This document shows positions 1 through 6,511 of a stretch of DNA of 6,932 nucleotides, in pieces (the first letter of the stretch is position 1; every line of letters begins with the position of its first letter). The DNA is taken from NCBI GenBank assembly GCA_026786335.1, contig JAJAYG010000531.1:1-6932 (forward strand), given 5' to 3'. The notes under the pieces are model-generated. The model was not told the origin of the DNA, made no database searches, and saw nothing but the letters and a program-made list of their open reading frames with translations. This DNA is from Chitinophagales bacterium (GTDB taxonomy: Bacteria > Bacteroidota > Bacteroidia > Chitinophagales > UBA10324). The position numbers and the translations under genes were made by a program.

Positions 1-1179
1 AAGCACACCTAAACCATAGTTTGGTAAATTGGGAAGACCAAGTACACTTCTATGGCCTCCAAGATAAAATGAATAGGGTTTGAATTGGCAAGTAGCTCCT
101 TCGTATTCGGGTTGAGTGATTACATTAAGATTCATGTTGATAGTGTCACGACCATCAGAGGGCAAAATTGATGTGCCATTAGCAATATAAATTTTATCAT
201 CTAAAAATAATTGATGACCTCCAATTAGAAAGGAATCGGAAGGCATAATGAAAAGTGTGTCAACTGTAATCGAAGGATCATCATCAAGCAAATCAAATTG
301 AAAGAGTTGACGAAAAGATGAAACGTATAAAAATCTACCTGATGGTGAAAATGAACATCCATACAAAGCATCTTTAGAGGTAACAAACAGGGATTGATAA
401 GAAATTATTTTGGGGCTTGATAAATCTCCTGAGCAACGATCAAAATCAAATGTCTCAATTAAATTATTTAATCCAACAACTGCCAATTTGCTTCCATCTC
501 GTGAGAATCTCATCTGTCCAATGTTTTGTGCCCCTATAAAAAGAATACTGTAATCACTACCAATAGATTGGTAGAAAGGTCCTTGAATTGAATCAGGCGT
601 TGCAAGAAATTTTACAAACTTATCATTATCTCTATCATGAACTACAATCCACCAATCTCTGCCGTTTGCATGCTTTACTGCATCCATCTTTTCACTCAAT
701 GTATCGGTGATTACAAAATTACCTTTAGAGATACAAGCACCTAAATTGTTGTTCAAATTAATATCTATCAAGGCGCAACACAAACCCTCTATATCACCAT
801 TACCAAAGAATGGATAGTTAGCAATATAAAATAAGTAATAAAGATTTGGCGAGTTAGGTATCGGAATAAAAATACTCCCTTGTGTTACGCTTTTGTGTGA
901 AAGTAAAGAATCACCATTAGGAATAATTTGTCCGAGAGAATTTTTAATGCAAGTCCGAGTTCAGTCCAATGATCCTTGTGATGTGTACAGTAATAGAACA
1001 CCTGATGTATCGGAAATACACGAAATGTTTTCGCCATTTAATCCATCGGCATAAGAAGTAGCGACAGACACTGCACCTGAATTATAGTCAATTCTTATTG
1101 AATCAGTAAGAACCCATGAGCCGTCGCGCTGAGCATAGCAAGTTGTAGTAACTAATAGTAAAGCCAGAATAAATCGCAT
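1..1179 (-). pseudogene. Secreted beta-propeller-like protein, interrupted by an in-frame TGA, partial at left edge
   Basis: Reading the minus strand from the ATG at 1179, one frame stays open to base 1 (392 sense codons seen, no end) apart from a single TGA at 961-963. The N-terminus is a signal peptide (MRFILALLLVTTTCYA, cleavage likely before Q17). Before the stop come IDYNSGAVSV and CISDTSGVLLLYTS. After it, in the same frame, come GQIIPNGDSLL, TQGSIFIPIPN, AVKHANGRDWWIVVHD, MRFSRDGSKLAVVG, GCSFSPSGRFLYVSS and HRSVLGLPNLPNYG. This order matches a common Bacteroidota family of exported WD40-like propellers, recognised from memory, in which 'SD.nGnLLFYT' is followed directly by 'nh..MPNGdsLl'. 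The stop therefore sits inside one domain, so I infer a nonsense mutation or a base error, not two genes. A sorting domain, if any, lies outside the window. Binding partner or substrate cannot be told. Confidence 0.75.
961..1179 (-). CDS. 72-residue N-terminal fragment of the interrupted propeller gene, read literally
   Basis: This is what would be translated from the interrupted gene under the standard bacterial code: a signal peptide plus about 55 residues ending QGSLD at the TGA. It carries only the first strands of the propeller and should not fold as a domain alone. The nearest in-frame ATG after the stop is deep inside the remaining part (the Met of EKMDAVKH, near 693), with no sign of a separate start. 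TGA is a genuine stop elsewhere in this window, so reading it as tryptophan by an alternative code is unlikely. Confidence 0.55.
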   Translation of the reverse strand: MRFILALLLVTTTCYAQRDGSWVLTDSIRIDYNSGAVSVATSYADGLNGENISCISDTSGVLLLYTSQGSLD

Positions 1180-1189
1180 AAGCTGAATA

Positions 1190-1240
1190 TTAAAGTGCTA
1201 TCAATATGATTGCAGCAGCTAATGTGAAAATGTTTTTCAT
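1190..1240 (-). CDS. Signal-peptide-like 16-residue micro-ORF upstream of the propeller gene
   Basis: ATG at 1240 to TAA at 1190-1192 reads MKNIFTLAAAIILIAL. This is a lysine followed by an unbroken hydrophobic stretch, as in the first half of a Bacteroidota export signal, but it stops before any cleavage site. It ends 10 bp before the ATG of the next gene on the same strand, which has its own signal peptide. The A-rich leader before its ATG and a possible -7 box at 1272-1279 make it the first start on that transcript. It may be the remnant of a lost secreted gene, a translated leader, or chance; a 51-bp ORF is weak evidence by itself. Confidence 0.25.
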   Translation of the reverse strand: MKNIFTLAAAIILIAL

Positions 1241-1271
1241 TCTATTTTTATTTTGCGATAAGGAAATACGA

Positions 1272-1279
1272 GAAATGTA
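1272..1279 (-). promoter_or_regulatory. Possible -7 box for the left-hand minus-strand gene
   Basis: The minus strand reads TACATTTC, seven of eight bases of the Bacteroidota -7 consensus TAnnTTTG. A TTTTG lies about 26 bp further upstream, longer than the usual spacing to the -33 element. Transcription would begin a little over 20 bp before the micro-ORF at 1240. In AT-rich DNA such a match arises easily by chance. Confidence 0.25.
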
Positions 1280-1419
1280 AAAATAACATTTCAAATCGCT
1301 GACAGCAAAAGAGGTTTATTGTAATTGTTTGTTTGCTGTACAAGCAATTTGCAGAGAATATTTATTTGTATTGAAATGAAATAGAAATTTATTGAACCTA
1401 CACCACTTTATTTTTTCTC

Positions 1420-1427
1420 CATCTTTG
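1420..1427 (+). promoter_or_regulatory. Possible -7 box of the purD promoter
   Basis: CATCTTTG matches the Bacteroidota -7 consensus TAnnTTTG at five of its six fixed positions (first base C instead of T) and is followed by CC, as is frequent in this phylum. A TTGA at 1392-1395 could serve as the -33 element, with a spacer a few bases longer than usual. The start site would fall near 1433, leaving a leader of only about ten bases. No Shine-Dalgarno sequence is seen before the ATG at 1444. Confidence 0.4.
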
Positions 1428-1443
1428 CCAAAATTTTTTCTGA

Positions 1444-2721
1444 ATGAAAATCCTTCTCCTCGGCAGCGGCGGTCGTGAACACACATTTGCTTATATGATT
1501 GCCAAGAGTGCGCTGTGCGAAAAATTATTTATTGCCCCGGGAAATACAGGAACTGAAAAACATGGTGAGAATATTTCCATAGCTGCAACAGATTTTGATG
1601 CCATCGCAGATTTTGTTTTGAAGAATGGAATTGAAATGGTGGTGGTGGGTCCCGAAGATCCATTGGTGAAAGGGGTGTATGATTATTTTTTAGCTGACGA
1701 AAAATTAAAACATGTTGCAGTGATTGGGCCTTCAAAAGCTGGAGCGCAGTTGGAAGGAAGTAAAGATTTTGCAAAGAAATTTCTTCAGCATTACAATATT
1801 CCTACTGCTAAATATGCCACCTTCACTTCAACACAAATTGAAGAAGCAATCAAATATGTTGATGATCAAAATGTACCCATCGTTTTAAAAGCAGATGGAT
1901 TAGCTGCAGGAAAAGGTGTGGTGATTTGTGAATTGAAGGAGGAAGCAAAACAAGAATTGCGGGAGATGCTCACGCAACAAAAGTTTGGTGCAGCAGGAGA
2001 TAAAGTTGTGATCGAAGAATTTTTAAAGGGAATTGAAATGAGTGTGTTCATTCTCACTGATGGGAAAAATTATCTCACACTTCCCACCGCAAAAGATTAC
2101 AAGCGCATTGGTGTTGGAGACACCGGTTTAAATACCGGAGGCATGGGAGCCATTTCTCCGGTTCCGTTTGCAACGGATGAGTTGATGAAGAAAGTAGATG
2201 AACAAATTACCAAACCAACCATTGCAGGTTTGCAGCAAGAGAAAATTATTTACAAAGGTTTCATCTACATCGGTCTTATGATTGTGAATGGCGAACCTTA
2301 TGTGATCGAATACAATTGCCGCATGGGCGATCCCGAAACGCAAGCAGTGTTACCAAGAATTAAAAGTGATCTGGTTGATTTATTTATTTCAGTTCACAAA
2401 GGAAATTTGAATGAGAAGAAATTAGAAGTGCTGCCTTATGCTGCGGCAACAGTAGTGCTTGCATCAAGAGGTTACCCTGAGAAATTTGAAAAGGAAAAAC
2501 TGATCAGCAATCTGCAACAAACAAATGAGTGCCTTGTGTTTCATGCAGGCACACGAATGAGAAAAAACGGAGATATTGAAACAAATGGAGGAAGAGTTTT
2601 AGCCATCACTTCTTTTTCAAGAGAGCTAAAAGATGCGGTAGCAATTGCGATTCGAAATGCAGAGATCATTGACTTCGAGGGAAAATATTTTAGGGGTGAT
2701 ATTGGAAAAGACGTTTTCTAA
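1444..2721 (+). CDS. purD: Phosphoribosylamine--glycine ligase (GAR synthetase)
   Basis: Catalyses the ATP-dependent joining of 5-phosphoribosylamine and glycine to GAR, the second step of de novo purine synthesis, in the cytoplasm. The 425 residues fit the usual length of stand-alone bacterial PurD. The N domain opens with LGSGGREH (6-13) and has PGNTGT (32-37) and VVGPEDPLVKG (67-77). The ATP-grasp part shows VLKADGLAAGKGVV (147-160), IEEFLKGIEMS (190-200), KDYKRIGVGDTGLNTGGMGA (217-236, the family signature region) and IEYNCRMGDPETQ (288-300), which holds the metal and ATP ligands. The C domain contains ATVVLASRGYP (335-345). There is no fusion to PurM or PurN. The ATG at 1444 is the natural start because the Rossmann-like strand MKILLLG begins there. 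No other purine gene is next to it; it looks monocistronic, with a possible promoter at 1420-1427. Nothing is missing. Confidence 0.97.
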   Translation: MKILLLGSGGREHTFAYMIAKSALCEKLFIAPGNTGTEKHGENISIAATDFDAIADFVLKNGIEMVVVGPEDPLVKGVYDYFLADEKLKHVAVIGPSKAGAQLEGSKDFAKKFLQHYNIPTAKYATFTSTQIEEAIKYVDDQNVPIVLKADGLAAGKGVVICELKEEAKQELREMLTQQKFGAAGDKVVIEEFLKGIEMSVFILTDGKNYLTLPTAKDYKRIGVGDTGLNTGGMGAISPVPFATDELMKKVDEQITKPTIAGLQQEKIIYKGFIYIGLMIVNGEPYVIEYNCRMGDPETQAVLPRIKSDLVDLFISVHKGNLNEKKLEVLPYAAATVVLASRGYPEKFEKEKLISNLQQTNECLVFHAGTRMRKNGDIETNGGRVLAITSFSRELKDAVAIAIRNAEIIDFEGKYFRGDIGKDVF

Positions 2722-2749
2722 TTTCGGATTTCTAATTTCGGATTTCGGA
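2715..2749 (+). repeat. Five tandem 7-bp units (TTTCTAA/TTTCGGA) over the purD stop codon
   Basis: The stretch divides exactly into TTTCTAA, TTTCGGA, TTTCTAA, TTTCGGA, TTTCGGA, then decays into TTTTCTGG. It can also be seen as a perfect 14-bp direct repeat (2715-2728 and 2729-2742) plus one more half unit. The purD stop TAA (2719-2721) is part of the first unit, so the array begins inside the gene. Short tandem units of this TTTCGGA type recur between genes in some Bacteroidota genomes, as I remember them; their role is unknown to me. No stem-loop terminator is evident here. Confidence 0.75.
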
Positions 2750-2778
2750 TTTTCTGGCTCTTGGTTCTTTTTCTTCTG

Positions 2779-2806
2779 TCTTATATCTTAAATCGTACAT
2801 CTCACT
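2779..2806 (+). repeat. Second degenerate 7-bp array at the end of the haloperoxidase-like gene
   Basis: The bases read TCTTATA, TCTTAAA, TCGTACA, TCTCACT: four heptamers sharing the frame TC-x-x-A. The last one contains the TGA stop (2802-2804, minus strand) of the neighbouring gene. It mirrors the TTTCGGA array at the other end of the same 80-bp spacer, leaving only about 29 bp (2750-2778, pyrimidine-rich) outside the two arrays. The similarity between units is looser than in the first array. Confidence 0.45.
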
Positions 2807-4136
2807 TTAGCAGTTTGATTCTCTCAACTACCAGTTCACCAACCCTGTTTCCTTGTTTTGCACCTTCATCCAACGCACTCATAAAATGAATTCCTCCATA
2901 GAAACGACTAATGGATGCCTGTTGTGCAGCGGCTTTGAATGAGGTAAATTTTCTTGCTTCCATTCCAAATAGTTTTTCAGTTGAGTCGGAGAATGAAAAA
3001 TTTTCGCCGAATAATTTTGTGAGCACTGCTGCCGCTGATGCAGATGTCACGCTGTGTCCGCTGGTATATTCGGGAAATGGAGGCGTTTGAATCAACGGCT
3101 CCCATTGTACATTGATGTTTTGATTAATTACAGTTACAGGTCTTATTTTTTCACTGCGATATTTTTCATCCCAGCAACTAATGAATCCATCAAACATCGC
3201 AATGCTTACGAGTGTATATACCTGCGCACATTGCATAATGGATGCATCGGTTTGTTTTAATGCCTGCTGAGTAATCAATAACCAATGCGCACCGGGAGAA
3301 TATTTTTTGATGGAATAAATTACGTGACCTGCGTGAACGGTAGTGAATGGATTATCATCCCAATACAAAGCAGTTTTTATTTTTTCCGAATCTAATTGTT
3401 GCGAGCTGTTGTAAACTTCCATTGTTTCCTTCCAAAAAATTGAAGTGGTGTCAAGAGAAAATAATGATGGCAAAGGTGGCTTGCATTCATTTGCTGATTT
3501 CAAAACCAATGGTTTTATTTTTTGCCAATTGGGTTCAAGCGCCTCTGTGTAATCCGGCGGAGATGAATTCCAATAACCCTCTTTGCTCTTCGGCATGTAA
3601 CGACTCATGATTCTTGTTTGTGAATAGTTGTCTGACTTTGCCAATTGAATAATTGTTTGCGCTACCAAATCTCCATAGGCAATTGATGCATCATAAATTT
3701 GTGGTGACTTAAATGGTCGCCATCTTTCGAGAAGTTCATGTTCATATTTTTCTGCAGAATCAGTCGAGAAAACCAATGCTTTACCTACTTCCCAAAAAGC
3801 TCGAAAAGCAACGAGTTCAATTTCAATTGCATTTTTATTTGGTGGGTTAGGAATTGAATCAAGTCCATTAATTTGATGCACGAGCGAAGCGTAATCATCT
3901 TTATAACCCAACCGCATGCATTCGTAAAAAGCAATGTTTGCATAAGTGTAAATTCTGTTTGCAACAGGCGGCGCAAAAACATCGTGTTTGATTACATCGA
4001 GTAAATTTCTTTCGCTCTCATGCAATAAATCCTGTGTGGTAATATGTTGTGGATGCGGCTGACCAAATGGTTTTTGTGCCAATGAAAAATGGGTGATGAA
4101 AATTGAAATGAAGAGGGGAAATGAAATGAGTGTCAT
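2802..4136 (-). CDS. Secreted vanadium-dependent haloperoxidase / PAP2-superfamily protein
   Basis: A 444-residue exported protein with signal peptide MTLISFPLFISIFITHFSLA, cleaved before Q21. The C-terminal half carries the three motifs shared by vanadate haloperoxidases and type 2 phosphatidic acid phosphatases: K325-x6-RP (KYRSEKIRP, 325-333), YTSGHSVTS (357-365, with S359-G360-H361) and SRFYGGIH (410-417, with R411 and H417). These residues bind vanadate or phosphate and include the catalytic histidines. The long helical N-terminal half is like the bacterial vanadium haloperoxidase-type proteins and unlike small membrane PAP2 enzymes. Vanadate-dependent halide oxidation or acid phosphatase activity are both possible; sequence alone cannot separate them. 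It follows the SBBP gene by 26 bp and is probably co-transcribed with it. The start at 4136 places the signal peptide correctly. Its TGA stop lies within a heptamer array. The gene seems intact. Confidence 0.88.
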   Translation of the reverse strand: MTLISFPLFISIFITHFSLAQKPFGQPHPQHITTQDLLHESERNLLDVIKHDVFAPPVANRIYTYANIAFYECMRLGYKDDYASLVHQINGLDSIPNPPNKNAIEIELVAFRAFWEVGKALVFSTDSAEKYEHELLERWRPFKSPQIYDASIAYGDLVAQTIIQLAKSDNYSQTRIMSRYMPKSKEGYWNSSPPDYTEALEPNWQKIKPLVLKSANECKPPLPSLFSLDTTSIFWKETMEVYNSSQQLDSEKIKTALYWDDNPFTTVHAGHVIYSIKKYSPGAHWLLITQQALKQTDASIMQCAQVYTLVSIAMFDGFISCWDEKYRSEKIRPVTVINQNINVQWEPLIQTPPFPEYTSGHSVTSASAAAVLTKLFGENFSFSDSTEKLFGMEARKFTSFKAAAQQASISRFYGGIHFMSALDEGAKQGNRVGELVVERIKLLK

Positions 4137-4162
4137 TAAGTTTTATGAAAGTATTTAAAGTT

Positions 4163-5044
4163 TCACAAACTTCCTTGTTTAATAGCCGCTACTCCAGAAG
4201 TAACATTGTAAAAAGTAAAATATTTTAATGTGTGAGGGCATTTATCAAATGCAGCAATAAAAGCATCACCGGCACCATTATTAGAATTATCCCAAACAGT
4301 TGCACCGCAGCTTGTACAAAGTTGATTGGTGTAGGCACTTTCTGTATATCCTACGGCATATACATCATGCAATGTCCCCGGCTTTATCGCCAAGCCCATG
4401 ATAATATCCTTTTTCTCTGTGCCGTTATTGCTCGTTCCTCCGAAGTATGTCCATGCTGTGATACTTTCATTTGAAGCATCGAGTTTTGCAAGAAATGCAT
4501 CCCAAGAATCTTTTCTTGCTGACTGATATGGTGAAGTATTGCATGCTGCGACGCAAGCGGAAGGAATAGAATATGTTGATGATGCTCCGAGATTATTTCC
4601 CGCAACGTAGAGAAAAGTATTTGCACCATCATGATCAAGAGCCATGCAATAACCCCAATCATAATTATCACAGCCAGAACAATTACCGCTTCCATCACTA
4701 CCTATGAAAGTAAGCCAATTCTTTGTTACAGTTCCCGCATTCAATGTGAACTTAGCAACAAACACATCAGCATTGCCAAGTGTTGGATTGGTAGAGCAAT
4801 AAGGAATTGTTCCCGAATAACTGCTGCTGTAACCTACAGCATTAATGATGGTACTGCTCCCTACTTGTTCTGTAATGATTTGCTCAATGAATTCATCACT
4901 GCTTAAGGTAGTGTTAACGTCATTCATATAAATTCCCCATAACACAGATTTTTGTGCATGCGCATTCTTCGTTATGAGGATGCTAAAAAAGATTGTCGTT
5001 GAAAATAATAAGAATAAATTTCGGATTGTTTTTTTAGAGTTCAT
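4163..5044 (-). CDS. Secreted SBBP-type beta-propeller repeat protein, apparently shortened at the C-terminus
   Basis: A 293-residue protein with a long signal peptide ending KNAHA|Q31. It has three copies of an SBBP-like unit (about 70-117, 146-203 and 228-280), each built as 'yavGyts...C..C......DaFiAKfd......w.tyfGG', for example DAFLAKLDA (182-190) then WTYFGG (198-203), and DVYAVGYTES (227-236) then DAFIAAFDK (260-268). Nine cysteines (83, 122, 125, 133, 164, 168, 243, 246, 269) include CSGC and CTSC pairs, possibly disulfides in the exported protein. Family members usually have more repeats and end in a T9SS signal or another C-terminal module. Here the third unit stops at KYFTFYN where 'tYyGG' is expected, followed by 13 unrelated-looking residues and TGA. 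No missing continuation is found in other frames of the 26-bp gap to the next gene. Likely the first gene of a two-gene unit. Ligand unknown. Confidence 0.7.
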   Translation of the reverse strand: MNSKKTIRNLFLLFSTTIFFSILITKNAHAQKSVLWGIYMNDVNTTLSSDEFIEQIITEQVGSSTIINAVGYSSSYSGTIPYCSTNPTLGNADVFVAKFTLNAGTVTKNWLTFIGSDGSGNCSGCDNYDWGYCMALDHDGANTFLYVAGNNLGASSTYSIPSACVAACNTSPYQSARKDSWDAFLAKLDASNESITAWTYFGGTSNNGTEKKDIIMGLAIKPGTLHDVYAVGYTESAYTNQLCTSCGATVWDNSNNGAGDAFIAAFDKCPHTLKYFTFYNVTSGVAAIKQGSL

Positions 5045-5099
5045 ATATGGTCGGTTTTTAAATAGTAAAATTGATTATTTATTAGAAATGAATGAATGA

Positions 5100-5107
5100 C
5101 GAAGATA
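5100..5107 (-). promoter_or_regulatory. Possible -7 box for the SBBP and haloperoxidase-like gene pair
   Basis: The minus strand reads TATCTTCG, one base off the Bacteroidota consensus TAnnTTTG. It lies about 55 bp upstream of the ATG at 5044, giving a leader of some 50 bases. No convincing -33 element is seen at the right distance, so the call rests on the -7 match and on its place in the divergent spacer. Confidence 0.3.
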
Positions 5108-5206
5108 GAAATAGAATTCAAGAATGCTAATGATTAACATAATGAATAGCAGAAGTTTTGCTTTGATTGGATTTCTTTACATTGATTTTTATTTTTAATA
5201 TCGCAA

Positions 5207-5214
5207 TAAGTTTC
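5207..5214 (+). promoter_or_regulatory. Possible -7 box for the six-repeat secreted protein gene
   Basis: TAAGTTTC agrees with TAnnTTTG except for the last base. A TTGA at 5182-5185 stands about 22 bp upstream as a candidate -33 element. Transcription would start close to 5221 with a very short leader before the ATG at 5228, similar to the arrangement before purD. An alternative, poorer match (TACATTGA) lies near 5178. Confidence 0.3.
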
Positions 5215-5227
5215 TGACAATATTTTT

Positions 5228-6511
5228 ATGTCAACTAACAAAATAAAAATAACTTTTGAATTATTACATTCTGTATTTGTTTGTTTTATCCTCTTGTTAT
5301 TTTCCAATAGAATTTGTGCACAAAACCTTTTACAGAAAAAATACGACTTTCGTTATGGAGGAGTAGGAGCAGAATATTTATATGCTATATGTCCATTAAG
5401 AACAGCAGGAAGCGTTCTTGGTGGTTCATCAAGTTCAGCTATCAGTGGAGATAAAACAGATGTTGCATTTGGTGAATTAGACTATTGGATATTAAAGATT
5501 GATGGGTTAGGCAATAAAATTTGGGATAATGATTTCGGCGGATCCAGCGGAAATATCTTAAGTGATCTCAGGGAAACTACCGACAATGGATTGATACTTG
5601 GCGGCTTTTCCAATTCACAAATCAGCGGTGATAAAACTCAAGATACATGGGGAGGAATGGATGACTTTGATATCTGGATAATAAAAACAGATTCTCTTGG
5701 TAACAAACAATGGGATAAGGATTTTGGAACAATTAGTAAAGACGAGTTAGTTTGTATTAACCAAACTAAAGATGGAGGTTATATTATCGGTGGCAATACT
5801 TCTGCCGGTATCAGCGGTGATAAATCGCAGGCAACCTGGGGTGATCAGGATTACTGGATTATTAAAATAGATTCGCTTGGCAATAAGGAATGGGATAAAG
5901 ATTTTGGAACCTCTAATTTTGATAAACTTAACTGCGTGCAACAAACTAATGACGGCGGCTACCTGATTGGCGGATATACAGATGCGGGAATCAGTGGTGA
6001 TAAAACAGAAGATACATGGGGGCTTACTGATTACTGGATTATTAAAACAGATTCATTTGGTAACAAAGAATGGGACAAGGATTTTGGTGGACTTGGTAAT
6101 GATCTTTTTACATGGTTAGAGAAAACAAATGATGGAGGATATATTATCGGTGGTTATTCTGAATCAAATAGCAGCGGTAATAAAACACAAGATACATGGG
6201 GATATACGCGCTATGGATATTACAATGATTTTGATTTTTGGATATTGAAATTAGATTCAATCGGTAATATTTTATGGGACAAAGATTTTGGCGGTAATAG
6301 TTCAGAAGTACTTACCCGCCTTTCAATAACATCAGATGAAGGATACTTATTATCGGGCGTATCTATTTCATCGGCCAGCGGCGACAAGACAGAAGACAAT
6401 ATTGGAGGGATAGAAATGTGGATGATAAAAACAGATTATTTCGGCAACAGGCAATGGGATAAAACGGCAAGAACCAGTCTTCTGCCTCAGCAACAGAAAA
6501 AATTCAGTTGA
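5228..6511 (+). CDS. Secreted six-repeat propeller-like protein, frameshifted before its T9SS sorting signal
   Basis: The reading frame gives 427 residues. A signal peptide (hydrophobic 15-26, cleavage near ICAQ) is followed by six repeats at about 38-105, 106-168, 169-228, 229-288, 289-356 and 357-412. The unit is 'tnDGGYiiGGyt.a.iSGDKtqdtWg..DyWIiKtDslGNkeWDKDFGG', a form common in large exported Bacteroidota proteins and probably one blade of a propeller per unit. The last unit breaks at QWDK (409-412) where DFGG should follow. The remaining 15 residues (ending LLPQQQKKFS) do not resemble the repeat, and the frame closes at TGA 6509-6511. The expected C-terminal sorting signal is present in the -1 frame up to 6591, so the ancestral gene ended there. 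It is transcribed divergently from the SBBP gene across a 183-bp spacer. Ligand or substrate unknown. Confidence 0.8.
   Translation: MSTNKIKITFELLHSVFVCFILLLFSNRICAQNLLQKKYDFRYGGVGAEYLYAICPLRTAGSVLGGSSSSAISGDKTDVAFGELDYWILKIDGLGNKIWDNDFGGSSGNILSDLRETTDNGLILGGFSNSQISGDKTQDTWGGMDDFDIWIIKTDSLGNKQWDKDFGTISKDELVCINQTKDGGYIIGGNTSAGISGDKSQATWGDQDYWIIKIDSLGNKEWDKDFGTSNFDKLNCVQQTNDGGYLIGGYTDAGISGDKTEDTWGLTDYWIIKTDSFGNKEWDKDFGGLGNDLFTWLEKTNDGGYIIGGYSESNSSGNKTQDTWGYTRYGYYNDFDFWILKLDSIGNILWDKDFGGNSSEVLTRLSITSDEGYLLSGVSISSASGDKTEDNIGGIEMWMIKTDYFGNRQWDKTARTSLLPQQQKKFS
5339..6463 (+). repeat. Coding tandem repeats of about 180-204 bp, six copies
   Basis: Six successive in-frame copies encode the ~60-residue unit of the secreted protein. 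Copies three and four (5732-5911 and 5912-6091) are exactly 180 bp each and adjoin without a gap, with WIIK, SGDK, GNKEWDKDFG and NDGGY/KDGGY at equivalent positions. Copies one and six are the most divergent and copy five carries a short insertion (YTRYGYYNDFD region). The gradient suggests duplication of central units after the family unit was established. Confidence 0.8.

Noticed and set aside
1333..1347. Inverted repeat TTGCT-GTACA-AGCAA in the divergent spacer, possible operator
   Set aside because: Arms of only five bases in AT-rich DNA and not placed over either candidate promoter; likely chance.
1529..2343. Minus-strand ORFs of 63 to 81 codons opposite purD
   Set aside because: They lie fully inside an intact, well recognised gene and have no family likeness, signal or own spacing; antisense shadows.
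961..4180. Both interrupted minus-strand genes end in QGSL or QGSLD before TGA
   Set aside because: The codons differ and the surrounding sequences are unrelated, so this looks like coincidence and not a shared insertion.
3785..4698. Minus-strand ORFs at 3785-3982 and 4384-4698 in a second frame of the same strand
   Set aside because: They are alternate frames inside genes with signal peptides and motifs in the main frame; the 104-codon one has a hydrophobic start only because of codon composition.
3054..4906. Plus-strand ORFs of 68 to 91 codons opposite the haloperoxidase-like and SBBP genes
   Set aside because: They overlap genes with clear motifs in the other strand and encode nothing recognisable; shadows.
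1196..5210. Shared TATCGCAA upstream of the left gene and of the gene at 5228, possible regulator site
   Set aside because: Eight bases found twice, at different distances and in different contexts relative to the starts; not enough for a motif.
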